Notes: generated by a model not told the origin, from the letters alone. A stretch of 13,040 nt of DNA from JBDHZU01 sp039812085 (GCA_039812085.1 JBDHZU010000048.1:1-13040), one strand, 5' to 3'; positions 1 to 6,627 are shown, counted from the stretch's first letter. Made by a program: numbers and translations.

Positions 1-1
1 C

Positions 2-427
2 GGGATCAATTCCCATCAACTCCACCTGGCTACGCCTTCGGCGACAGCCGCAGGGAAAACCGCCTCGTCGCCTAGCGTCAAGGAATCAACCCAGTCGGCT
101 CCTCGCCACGAGCAGTCGGCTTCTGCGTCGGATGATTCGTCAGTGCAGGCGCCGCAGACCAACGACGATCAGTTGACGCCAGTTGTTGCCGGTATTGATA
201 CCGATGCGCCTGCTCCGGCACCGGTTGCTCGCCCTAAGCCGTCCCCAAGTGAGAAGCCAACGGTGTCGCCGTCACCGACCACTCCGACGACGACTCCCAC
301 CCCGTCGCCTACTACTGATCCCAGTTCGTCAGCAGATCCTGAGGAGTCGGTGAGCCCGACGGAATCGACCGAACCGTCTACGACGCCTACTGCGGATAGC
401 ACCACCGAGTCGAATAGCGACGACTAG
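2..427 (+). CDS. C-terminal part of an unidentified protein with a Ser/Thr/Pro-rich tail (5' end outside window)
   Basis: The frame is open from base 2 to the TAG at 425-427, so this is the end of a gene that begins upstream. A GTG at 143 could be read as a start, but nothing marks it as one and the frame is open before it. The visible 141 residues are low complexity throughout: Ser, Thr, Pro, Ala, Asp and Glu dominate, with SPSP, TPTTTPTPSP and similar runs after about residue 75. There is no membrane segment, sorting signal or catalytic motif in the visible part. Tails like this are common at the ends of secreted, cell-wall or membrane-anchored actinobacterial proteins (for example penicillin-binding proteins and kinases), but the domain that would identify it lies outside the window. 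It converges with the ATPase gene, leaving 13 bases between the stop codons. The coding call is likely; the function is unknown. Confidence 0.6.
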   Translation, partial: GINSHQLHLATPSATAAGKTASSPSVKESTQSAPRHEQSASASDDSSVQAPQTNDDQLTPVVAGIDTDAPAPAPVARPKPSPSEKPTVSPSPTTPTTTPTPSPTTDPSSSADPEESVSPTESTEPSTTPTADSTTESNSDD

Positions 428-431
428 CAGT

Positions 432-443
432 TAACCCGGGTTA
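432..443. repeat. 12-bp perfect palindrome at convergent gene ends
   Basis: TAACCCGGGTTA reads the same on both strands. It lies between two convergent genes, and its last three bases fall in the stop codon of the minus-strand ATPase gene. There is no loop and no flanking T-run, so a classical terminator hairpin is not clearly supported. It may be chance. Confidence 0.4.
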
Positions 444-1448
444 GTCCGGATCGAATGCGCGCAGCGCTCGACGGACTCCATCCATCGTGAGCACACCGTC
501 GGGCTGCGTTGGATCCCCCACAGTGATTCGACCCGTATCTGAGTCGATTAACGCGGCCAGTGCTGAGCGCAGTGAGTAATCCCCGGAAACATTCGGCAGG
601 TCCCGGTCAGCGTCAGTGACCGGTTCCAGTTCGCCGGATTCCACCGGGGTGATTGCCAACCGTTTGAGTTCTCGATCGTCTCCGGTGAACTCAGCCACGA
701 AGTCGGTCGCCGGCCGGGCGAGGACTTCGGTGGGAGTGGCGAACTGGTCGACGTAACCACCCTTGCGCATGACGGCGATTCGGTCGCCGAGACGCACGGC
801 TTCGTCGATGTCGTGCGTGACGATGATGACCGTCTTACGGACACGCTGTTGCAGGTTGAGGAACTCTGTTTGCAAGCTTGCCCGGGCAATGGGGTCGACG
901 GCGCCGAATGGCTCGTCCATCAGCAGAACGGGCGGATCGTGTGCCAGTGCGCGGGCGACCCCGACTCGTTGCCGCTGTCCACCCGAAAGTTGGTGCGGGT
1001 AGCGCTGTCCAAACTCCTCTGGGTCCAGACCCACGAGGTCGAGCATCTCGTCTACTCGCTGAGCGGTCTTAGCCGAATCCCAACCCAACAGCTTGGGCAT
1101 GGTGGCGACATTGCGCCGAATGGTTTGGTGGGGGAACAAGCCGATCTGCTGGATCACGTAGCCCATGCCCAGCCGAAGCTGCTTCAGATCTACGCCCATC
1201 ACGTCATGTCCATCCACGCGGACGACTCCAGTGGTGGGTTCCTGCAGACGGTTAACCATGCGCATGGAGGTGGTCTTGCCGCAGCCTGATTCACCAACCA
1301 GGACGCACACTTCACCCTCAGCAATATCCAAGGTGAGGGGATGCACGGCCACGGTGCCGTCGGGATAAGTCTTGCCCGCTTCGCTGAAGGAGATCATCCC
1401 GGTGCCCGGTTCCGGAATAGCCGGACGGTCGGTGAGGGTGCTCGTCAT
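441..1448 (-). CDS. opuCA: Osmoprotectant (glycine betaine/choline-type) ABC transporter ATP-binding protein
   Basis: This is the ATPase that powers uptake of a quaternary-amine osmoprotectant at the cytoplasmic face of the membrane. In the 335 residues one sees Walker A GESGCGKT (52-59), the Q-loop around Q100-Q101, signature LSGGQ (154-158), Walker B VLLMDE (174-179) and the H-loop H212. The VIQQIGLFPHQTI stretch and the closing THDIDEA are typical of the ProV/OpuCA branch. After about residue 245 only roughly 90 residues remain. They look like one degenerate CBS-like unit, whereas family members usually carry two CBS domains. The ATG at 1446-1448 has a strong ribosome site on the minus strand (GAGGGGA, 1454-1460). 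The permease and binding-protein genes lie divergently on the plus strand, an unusual split of this operon. Family assignment is firm; the exact substrate and the opuC name (versus proV) are inferred. Confidence 0.9.
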   Translation of the reverse strand: MTSTLTDRPAIPEPGTGMISFSEAGKTYPDGTVAVHPLTLDIAEGEVCVLVGESGCGKTTSMRMVNRLQEPTTGVVRVDGHDVMGVDLKQLRLGMGYVIQQIGLFPHQTIRRNVATMPKLLGWDSAKTAQRVDEMLDLVGLDPEEFGQRYPHQLSGGQRQRVGVARALAHDPPVLLMDEPFGAVDPIARASLQTEFLNLQQRVRKTVIIVTHDIDEAVRLGDRIAVMRKGGYVDQFATPTEVLARPATDFVAEFTGDDRELKRLAITPVESGELEPVTDADRDLPNVSGDYSLRSALAALIDSDTGRITVGDPTQPDGVLTMDGVRRALRAFDPD

Positions 1449-1589
1449 TGCGGTCCCCTCAATGCGTCGAGCGATCAGTTACCGATCATCATGGCTGCCC
1501 GCTTATGCAGTCTGCAACTGTCAGCAACTCTTCTTCGCTGGTAATTCGCGCAGTTACGAAAACGTGAAGTAACCGCTACGGTCGATTGC
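1449..1589. promoter_or_regulatory. Divergent promoter region between the transporter ATPase and permease genes
   Basis: These 141 bases separate the two halves of the transporter system and must hold both promoters. On the plus strand, TACGGT at 1577-1582 fits the actinobacterial TANNNT -10 pattern. It ends 7 bases before the ATG at 1590, which has no Shine-Dalgarno sequence, so a leaderless transcript is likely. TTACGA at 1554-1559 gives a 17-base spacer but is a poor -35. TGCAG-T-CTGCA at 1506-1516 is a short inverted repeat that could be an operator. The minus-strand promoter is not obvious. Confidence 0.45.
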
Positions 1590-2300
1590 ATGATCGCGTC
1601 CGGCGCTGCGTGGCTGGCAGCCGCTGATCCGACAGTTGACCAGGCTCCCAATCCTTGGTTCAGCTGGGAATACGTGACGACTCACACCACCCAACTTCTG
1701 CAGGCAGGCAAGGAACACATCCTGCTGACAGTGATGTCGGTGCTGCTCGCGATGCTGGTTGCGATCCCCTTGGCGCTGTTGGTTCGCCGAGTGCGGCGAC
1801 TGGAAGCCCCTGTACTAGCGCTCGGGGGAATCCTGTACACAATCCCATCGCTGGCGATGATCTCGGTGCTGTGGCCAATTTTTGGTCTATCGCCGTGGAC
1901 CGTCATCGTCGCGTTAGCGATGTACGCCCTGTTGGTCGTGCTGCGGAACACGGTTGTGGGACTCAAGGGCGTACCGCAAGACGCAGTGGATGCCGCCCGA
2001 GGAATGGGCTATTCAAAGTTCGCCATCTTGACCAAGATCGAGTTCCCCTTGGCGATGCCAACGATCCTGGCCGGGATTCGGATCGCCACTGTTTCGACGG
2101 TTGGTCTCGTCACGATTGGCGCACTCGTCGGTTATGGCGGATTTGGATCGTTGATCTATTCCGGGTTTCTGCAGAACTTCTGGCACGCGCAGATCATGAC
2201 GGCAACCCTTGCCTGCGTACTGCTGGCCGTTGTGTTTGAGCTACTCCTACTGGGAGCTCAACGACTGTTGACCCCGTGGGCCTCGAGGGCGAGGAACTAA
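1590..2300 (+). CDS. opuCB: Osmoprotectant ABC transporter permease (first)
   Basis: This is a 236-residue inner-membrane permease of the BPD_transp_1 family, one of two that would form the translocation channel. An N-terminal stretch of about 40 polar residues is followed by five or six hydrophobic segments beginning near residue 43 (ILLTVMSVLLAMLVAI). The cytoplasmic coupling loop that docks the ATPase is clear around residues 130-150 (DAARGMGYSKFAILTKIEFP), with the conserved A-A-x-G-M-G core. The short length and lack of a fused binding domain match OpuCB/OpuCD and YehY/YehW-type subunits. The ATG at 1590 has no Shine-Dalgarno site but sits 7 bases after a TANNNT hexamer, suggesting leaderless initiation. 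Its TAA overlaps the ATG of the next permease by one base (TAATG), so the two are translationally coupled. Subunit name is by analogy. Confidence 0.9.
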   Translation: MIASGAAWLAAADPTVDQAPNPWFSWEYVTTHTTQLLQAGKEHILLTVMSVLLAMLVAIPLALLVRRVRRLEAPVLALGGILYTIPSLAMISVLWPIFGLSPWTVIVALAMYALLVVLRNTVVGLKGVPQDAVDAARGMGYSKFAILTKIEFPLAMPTILAGIRIATVSTVGLVTIGALVGYGGFGSLIYSGFLQNFWHAQIMTATLACVLLAVVFELLLLGAQRLLTPWASRARN

Positions 2301-2986
2301 TGGGTTCGCTCATCGAATGGTTCACAGATCCTGCCCATTGGCAGGGTCCAAACGGCATCCCTACTCGGTTCGCCGAACAGCTAGAAATTTCCGCTATTGC
2401 GATGGTGGTCGCTTTGGCCATCGCTCTGCCCCTTGGTGTGTGGCTGGGGCACAAGAACCGGGGCGAGTTCCTCGCGATCAGCGCCGGCAATATCGGTCGT
2501 GCAGTTCCCACATTTGGGCTGCTGGTGATCTTTGCGTCCTGGGCACCCATCGGCGTAGGCAACATCGCAGCAATCTTGGCGCTGATCATCTTCGCGATTC
2601 CTCCCCTGTTGACGAACGCATTCATTGGCGTACGAGAAGTCAATCCTGAGGTCACTGGTGCTGCCCGAGGCATGGGGTTCTCCGGATTACGCATGTTGAG
2701 CAAGGTCGAACTTCCTAATGCTGTCCCGTTGATTGCTGCCGGAGTGCGCACGGCGACGGTGCAAGTGGTGGCCACTGCTTCGCTTGCGGCACTTGTTGGT
2801 GGAGGTGGTCTCGGGGCATATGTGGTGGAAGGTTTCGCCGTACAAGACATCACCTTGTTGTTGGCCGGAGCGATCCTGACCGCGGTTCTTGCAGTTGGCA
2901 CTGAACTTGTGTTGGCAGGTATTCAGCGCATGGTGACACCTAAGGGATTGCGACTTGCCCAAGCCCAACTTGAGGCAGCGGCGTGA
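2300..2986 (+). CDS. opuCD: Osmoprotectant ABC transporter permease (second)
   Basis: This is the second permease of the importer, 228 residues from the ATG at 2300. I chose that ATG over an in-frame GTG at 2276 because it forms a TAATG overlap with the upstream stop codon and has a purine-rich GAGGGCGAGG just before it. Hydrophobic segments begin near residue 30 (ISAIAMVVALAIALPLGVWL). The coupling loop is at about residues 115-135 (TGAARGMGFSGLRMLSKVELP). A glycine-rich LVGGGGLGAYV follows, also conserved in this family. The C-terminal end is a short charged tail. It is close in character to the first permease, as expected for a heterodimeric channel. The stop codon overlaps the start of the binding-protein gene by four bases (GTGA). 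Confidence 0.9.
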   Translation: MGSLIEWFTDPAHWQGPNGIPTRFAEQLEISAIAMVVALAIALPLGVWLGHKNRGEFLAISAGNIGRAVPTFGLLVIFASWAPIGVGNIAAILALIIFAIPPLLTNAFIGVREVNPEVTGAARGMGFSGLRMLSKVELPNAVPLIAAGVRTATVQVVATASLAALVGGGGLGAYVVEGFAVQDITLLLAGAILTAVLAVGTELVLAGIQRMVTPKGLRLAQAQLEAAA

Positions 2987-3906
2987 AGACTCGAGTCGTG
3001 CCCGTCCTGGCTGGGCTGATCGTGGCGGCGTTGACCGTGGTCGTGGTCAGTGCCTGCAGCCTGACAGGGAGCGGATTCTTAGTTGGATCAACCAACTTCA
3101 CTGAGAGTCGAATCTTGGCGAATATCTTTGCCCTGAGTTTGTCGCGCACGGGGACTCCGGCTCAGGTCAAAGAATTGACTGCCCGAGAAATTCTGGAACC
3201 AGCTTTGGCGAAGGGCCAGCTACAAGCAGTGCCCGAATATTTGGGAACGTTCACCGAGTTCCTCAACAAGAAACAAAACGGCACAGATGCGCCTGCGCTT
3301 GCTAGTAGCGATCCGGCGACGACCTACCAACACCTCGTCGGACTGGCGGAACCGCTCGGGTTGACCGTGCTCCCGCCGTCGCCTGCTCAGGATCAGAACG
3401 CGTTCGCGGTGACTGGCGACTATGCCAAGGCGCACAACCTCACGACGTTGTCCCAGTTGGGTACCTTCTCGAAATCCCATTCGGTCACCTTGGGCGCGGG
3501 GCCGGAATGCCCGACGCGGCCCTTCTGCCAACCAGGGTTGGAACAGACCTACGGCATCACGTTCGCGGGATTCATGGCACTGGATTCCGGTGGACCGTTA
3601 ACGGTCCAAGCGTTACAGCAGGACAAGATCCAACTCGGGTTGATGTTCTCCAGCTCGGGAATGGTCGCCGCATACAACTTGACGCTGCTTGCTGACGACA
3701 AGCACCTGCAGACAGCGGACAACGTCATCCCGGTATTGCATACCGGTTCGCAAACCCCGCAGATCACCGCAACCTTGAACAAGGTGTCCGCAAAACTGAC
3801 AACTGAAGACCTTCAGCAATTGAATGCCGAAGTGGACCTTCAGCGAAAAGACCCGCGAGATGTCGCTAGCCAATGGCTTGACTCCATTGGCATCACCGAG
3901 AAATAG
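2983..3906 (+). CDS. opuCC: Osmoprotectant ABC transporter substrate-binding lipoprotein
   Basis: This is the extracytoplasmic binding protein that would capture glycine betaine, choline or a related compound and deliver it to the permeases. The 307-residue product starts with a lipoprotein signal: basic start MKTR, a hydrophobic core, and a lipobox V-S-A-C with the lipidated cysteine at residue 25. The mature part opens with VGSTNFTES (34-42), the hallmark of the OpuAC/OpuCC/YehZ fold. PEYLGTFTEFL follows, matching the PEYxGT motif of the family. The C-terminus (DLQRKDPRDVASQWL) is also typical. The GTG start at 2983 overlaps the second permease stop codon by four bases. The ligand-binding aromatic residues cannot be placed by eye, so the substrate is inferred from family. 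Two perfect inverted repeats lie inside the gene (3591-3608, 3730-3746). Confidence 0.9.
   Translation: MKTRVVPVLAGLIVAALTVVVVSACSLTGSGFLVGSTNFTESRILANIFALSLSRTGTPAQVKELTAREILEPALAKGQLQAVPEYLGTFTEFLNKKQNGTDAPALASSDPATTYQHLVGLAEPLGLTVLPPSPAQDQNAFAVTGDYAKAHNLTTLSQLGTFSKSHSVTLGAGPECPTRPFCQPGLEQTYGITFAGFMALDSGGPLTVQALQQDKIQLGLMFSSSGMVAAYNLTLLADDKHLQTADNVIPVLHTGSQTPQITATLNKVSAKLTTEDLQQLNAEVDLQRKDPRDVASQWLDSIGITEK
3591..3608. repeat. 18-bp perfect palindrome inside the binding-protein gene
   Basis: TGGACCGTTAACGGTCCA is identical to its reverse complement. It lies in coding sequence (residues around GGPLTVQ). A perfect palindrome with 9-base arms and no spacer is expected only about 0.05 times in 13 kb of random sequence, so it is mildly surprising. 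No function is shown. Confidence 0.5.
3730..3746. repeat. 7-bp inverted repeat with 3-base loop inside the binding-protein gene
   Basis: CCGGTAT and ATACCGG flank TGC. The RNA could form a small, stable hairpin within the coding sequence, about 120 bases downstream of the 18-bp palindrome. There is no T-run after it, so it is not a terminator. Confidence 0.4.
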
Positions 3907-3916
3907 CGCACCCCGG

Positions 3917-5014
3917 TCATTTGCCGATATCGCCGCTGACAAGCAGTCCGGTAGCCAGCAGTGCATGCAGGTCCGCCAGCGTTTGCCCGACTGCGGCATG
4001 AGCGATGAGTTGAGCATTGGCGAACGAGGCAGTCCGCAGCACGACTCGGTACGGCTCGTTGTCTCCCCGCGAGACCATCAACCAACCATTCATGCCGGTT
4101 GGGTTCTCCGTGGCTGACCAATGCTCACCTTCGGGCAGTCGAAGCGTTCGCGGAACCCGAACCTGAATCGGTCCGGGATTGGCATCCACTCGTTCAACAG
4201 ATTCTCGTAGACACAGTGCAGCCACCGTGAGTTCTTCCACCAAGACCAGCAATCGGGTTGTGGCATCGCCGTAGTCAACGGGTCGAGAAACGACAGTGAG
4301 AATCCCGTCGGAGATGAGTTCGCCGTAACCGGCGTAAGGAGTCAGGAAGCGTTGATCGACCGCTGATCCGCTGGCTCGAGCAATGGGTCCCGTCCCGCCA
4401 AAGGTGACTGTGTCGGCGGCAGAGATCAGTCCGCGCCCTCGCCAGCGATCATCCGTCCCCACAACCTCGATCAGGGCTGCTGCCTGGCGGGAAATATCGG
4501 CGGTGAGGTCTGCGAGGTCAGCCAGCAGATCATCGGCAAGGTCCACGCGCATTCCACCGACCTGAACAGCCATGGGGTGCAGGCGTCCACCGGTTGCCTG
4601 TTCAGTAATGCCTACTGCTCGTTCGATGAGTTCATCGGTGAGTTCTTGTTCGTAACCGGTGATATTCGCGGCCAGCCATCGCAAGTGATGGATACACCGG
4701 TTCAACTCAGCCAAAGCAGTCCGGATCCATTTGGCGCGTTCGGTGATGACGATGCCGAGGGCTTGCTCGATGGTTTGTGCGAACCCGAGTTCGGAACTGA
4801 ACGCGCTGTGCCAGTCATGGCGATCAGCCAGCATGACGCCTTGCCGCAGATCACGGCTCTCCAGCAGTTTCTCTACGCCTCGATGCAGGTGCGCGATCTG
4901 TGGTTGCACGCCAATGATGACGCCATCTGTCTGTGCGACGCGAAAGCTGACTGGCCCATGTGCGGCGGGGTGGGAACCAGGCAGGTCTGCTTGCCAGACG
5001 ACCGACTCAGACAT
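3917..5014 (-). CDS. Stand-alone NuoD-like protein (complex I 49-kDa subunit paralogue)
   Basis: The 365 residues follow the NuoD/49-kDa fold in order: SHPAAHG (14-20), HLHRGVEKLLESR (42-54), DRHDWHS (64-70), ERAKWIR (92-98), TGGRLHP, VGGMRVDL, ISAADTVTFGGTGPIARASG, then SRGDNEPYRVVLRTASF near the end. The core signatures are clear, but two residues tied to the quinone site in true NuoD differ by my alignment. The tyrosine of DRxDY is Trp68, and the aspartate of the following helix (IQDVGA in E. coli) is Gly120. His15 and His19 of HPxxHG and Arg45 are kept. It lacks the Cys pairs of NiFe hydrogenases. No nuoB, nuoC or other complex I gene is in the window. It starts 6 bases after the VKOR stop codon, so the two are very likely co-transcribed. 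From memory, second NuoD copies near pan/nad genes occur in other actinobacteria. Its function is unknown. Confidence 0.85.
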   Translation of the reverse strand: MSESVVWQADLPGSHPAAHGPVSFRVAQTDGVIIGVQPQIAHLHRGVEKLLESRDLRQGVMLADRHDWHSAFSSELGFAQTIEQALGIVITERAKWIRTALAELNRCIHHLRWLAANITGYEQELTDELIERAVGITEQATGGRLHPMAVQVGGMRVDLADDLLADLADLTADISRQAAALIEVVGTDDRWRGRGLISAADTVTFGGTGPIARASGSAVDQRFLTPYAGYGELISDGILTVVSRPVDYGDATTRLLVLVEELTVAALCLRESVERVDANPGPIQVRVPRTLRLPEGEHWSATENPTGMNGWLMVSRGDNEPYRVVLRTASFANAQLIAHAAVGQTLADLHALLATGLLVSGDIGK

Positions 5015-5020
5015 CTGCGT

Positions 5021-5626
5021 TTACAGGTATCGAACGATGATCATGGCGGCCATGATCGCCAGCACGATAAGCACGATCCAGACGTCCATCCACATCGCCA
5101 GTGGTCGTTGCATCCGCTGCTTGACCGACTGCCCGAAGTTGCCTTCCAGAATGTTGATTCGAGTCATGGAGGCAAACACCAAAGTGGTGGTGGCGGTGAC
5201 CAACAGGCACCACGGGCAGAGGCGATGGATCGTGAAGTATGACTCGTAGAACAGCCAGTAGGCGAAGATCAAACCCAAGGTGTAGAAGAACTGTGCGGTC
5301 AGCATGAACCAGCGGGGGAACTTCACTCGGCTCAAACCCGCGATGGCAATCGTGATCACCACGGGTTCGGTAATCAGCCCAAGGAATGAGTTCGGGAATC
5401 CCAACAGTTTCGCCTGATCCGATAAAGCAACAGCACCACACGAAATCTTGGCGTTGATATTGCAGCTCAATTCAGCGTTGGAATTGGCTGCCAGGATCAC
5501 AGCATCGATCGACAGTTGCAAAGCCGCCCACAGCCCAAGAGCACTGGAAATGAGCATCTCCAGATAGGCACCCCAGTGGTCGGGACGCTTGCTGGTTTTG
5601 CTCGGCTGTTCCAGGTCGGTACTCAT
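5021..5626 (-). CDS. Vitamin K epoxide reductase (VKOR) family membrane protein
   Basis: VKOR-family proteins in actinobacteria replace DsbB. They reoxidise an exported DsbA-like thiol oxidase and pass electrons to menaquinone, supporting disulfide formation outside the membrane. The 201-residue product has about five hydrophobic segments (roughly 24-46, 82-98, 107-127, 141-155, 178-199). It has all four redox cysteines: the loop pair C55 and C63 (seven residues apart, as CNINAKISCG) and the active-site C137-P-W-C140. The GFPNSFLG stretch (76-83) is another family signature. There is no fused thioredoxin domain and no DsbA-like gene in the window. The ATG at 5624-5626 follows a GGAG site on the minus strand. 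It is the first gene of a two-gene unit with the NuoD-like gene, and diverges from the cofactor operon. Confidence 0.9.
   Translation of the reverse strand: MSTDLEQPSKTSKRPDHWGAYLEMLISSALGLWAALQLSIDAVILAANSNAELSCNINAKISCGAVALSDQAKLLGFPNSFLGLITEPVVITIAIAGLSRVKFPRWFMLTAQFFYTLGLIFAYWLFYESYFTIHRLCPWCLLVTATTTLVFASMTRINILEGNFGQSVKQRMQRPLAMWMDVWIVLIVLAIMAAMIIVRYL
5039..5057. repeat. 19-bp inverted repeat near the 3' end of the VKOR gene
   Basis: GATCATGGC and GCCATGATC flank a single G. It encodes part of the last membrane segment (IMAAMII). The symmetry may simply follow from the codons for Ile-Met-Ala-Ala-Met-Ile, so function is doubtful. Confidence 0.35.
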
Positions 5627-5724
5627 GATGGCTCCAGTGTTACTTACGACTCTTCGCGACGAGGGGTGAGTGTCCAGATTCGCGGTTCGTTGTCACAACC
5701 ATTACCCGGCTAGGGTTAGCGACC
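5627..5724. promoter_or_regulatory. Divergent promoter region between VKOR and the cofactor operon
   Basis: On the plus strand, TTGTCA at 5690-5695 and TAGGGT at 5711-5716 (15-base spacer, slightly short) form a plausible promoter. The -10 ends 8 bases before the GTG start at 5725, and no Shine-Dalgarno sequence is visible, so the transcript may be leaderless. GTTGT-C-ACAAC at 5689-5699 is an 11-base inverted repeat over the -35, a possible operator site that could affect both directions. On the minus strand the VKOR start has a GGAG ribosome site; its promoter is not clear. Confidence 0.4.
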
Positions 5725-6627
5725 GTGACTGATGCAGCGTCCGCCCCACCCCGATTTCGGGTGGGAGTGATTGGCGCCGGTCGAGCAGGCAGTGTCTTGG
5801 GCGCGGCTCTTGCTCGGGCCGGTCACGAGGTAGTGGGCGCTTATGCAGTCAGCGATCTCAGTCGGTTGCGAGCCGAAGCGTTGTTGCCCGGGGTTGACCT
5901 GTTGAACGTCCCTGACATTTTGCACGCTGCTGATTTGGTCTTGCTGACTGTTCCCGATGACGTGCTGTCCGAGGTTGTTACTGGCCTTGTCCAGGCGGAA
6001 CTGATTCGTCCCGGCCATGTCTTAGTGCATTCGTCTGGTCGCTACGGCATTACCGTGTTGGATCCTGCGACGGCTGTGGGTGCATTGCCATTGGCTCTGC
6101 ATCCCGCGATGACGCTGACCGGAACCTCGCTGGATCTGGAACGCCTGAGTGGTGCTCCTTTCGGAGTAACAGCCCCGGACGCTGCCCGGCCGATTGCGGA
6201 AGCCCTTGTTGTGGAGATGGGTGGTGAGCCGATCTGGGTGCCAGAAGATCGACGACCGCTGTACCACGCGGCGTTGGCGCACGGAGCGAACCATCTGGTC
6301 ACGTTGGTTGCCGAGTCGATGGATTTGCTTGCGGCTGCTGGAATCGAACATCCGGACCGGTTGCTGCGCCCGTTGCTCACGGCGGCCCTGGATAACGCTC
6401 TGCGAGAAGGGGATCGCGCATTGACTGGCCCCGTCGCTCGCGGCGATGCGAAGACAGTTGCCGCGCATCTTGGACAGATTGCGGACGTGTCCGAACCCAC
6501 CCGCGATGCCTACATTGCGCTCGCCCGAATCACTGCTGATCGGGCATTGGCGAACGGAATGCTTCGTCCAGAAGCAGCTGCTGACCTGCTGTCGGTTTTG
6601 GCGCAGCGAATGGAGGTGGACGAATGA
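5725..6627 (+). CDS. Rossmann-fold DUF2520 protein, candidate ketopantoate reductase
   Basis: The 300-residue product begins with a dinucleotide-binding fold: VGVIGAGRAGSVLGAAL (13-29) holds the GxGxxG turn and is followed by the β-strand EVVGAYAVSD. LVLLTVPDDVL and VLVHSSGRYG are the usual next strands of NAD(P)-linked reductases. The all-helical C-terminal half, including LYHAALAHGANHLVTL and DALREGDRALTGPVARGD, matches the DUF2520 domain. The same two-domain protein sits directly before panC in mycobacteria and other actinobacteria. Because no panE-like gene is seen here, a role as NADPH-dependent ketopantoate reductase feeding PanC is a reasonable inference, not proven. The GTG start at 5725 lacks a Shine-Dalgarno site and follows a TANNNT hexamer. 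The stop codon overlaps the panC start by four bases (ATGA). Confidence 0.85.
   Translation: MTDAASAPPRFRVGVIGAGRAGSVLGAALARAGHEVVGAYAVSDLSRLRAEALLPGVDLLNVPDILHAADLVLLTVPDDVLSEVVTGLVQAELIRPGHVLVHSSGRYGITVLDPATAVGALPLALHPAMTLTGTSLDLERLSGAPFGVTAPDAARPIAEALVVEMGGEPIWVPEDRRPLYHAALAHGANHLVTLVAESMDLLAAAGIEHPDRLLRPLLTAALDNALREGDRALTGPVARGDAKTVAAHLGQIADVSEPTRDAYIALARITADRALANGMLRPEAAADLLSVLAQRMEVDE

Noticed and set aside
432..443. 12-bp palindrome as a bidirectional terminator
   Set aside because: There is no loop and no T-run on either side, so a functional hairpin is not supported; it is kept only as a repeat.
2276..2299. GTG start for the second permease
   Set aside because: The TAATG junction at 2300 with a purine-rich site before it is the more likely start.
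2194..2901. 235-residue minus-strand frame opposite the second permease
   Set aside because: It is a shadow of the permease gene, with composition reflecting the complement of its codons and no motif.
3917..5014. NiFe-hydrogenase large subunit instead of NuoD-like
   Set aside because: The paired cysteine motifs that bind NiFe at both ends of the protein are absent.
5039..5057. Inverted repeat at the end of the VKOR gene as a regulatory structure
   Set aside because: The symmetry is explained by the codons of an Ile-Met-Ala-Ala-Met-Ile run.
4577..5242. 221-residue plus-strand frame opposite the NuoD-like and VKOR genes
   Set aside because: It runs antisense across two well-recognised genes and their junction and has no recognisable domain.
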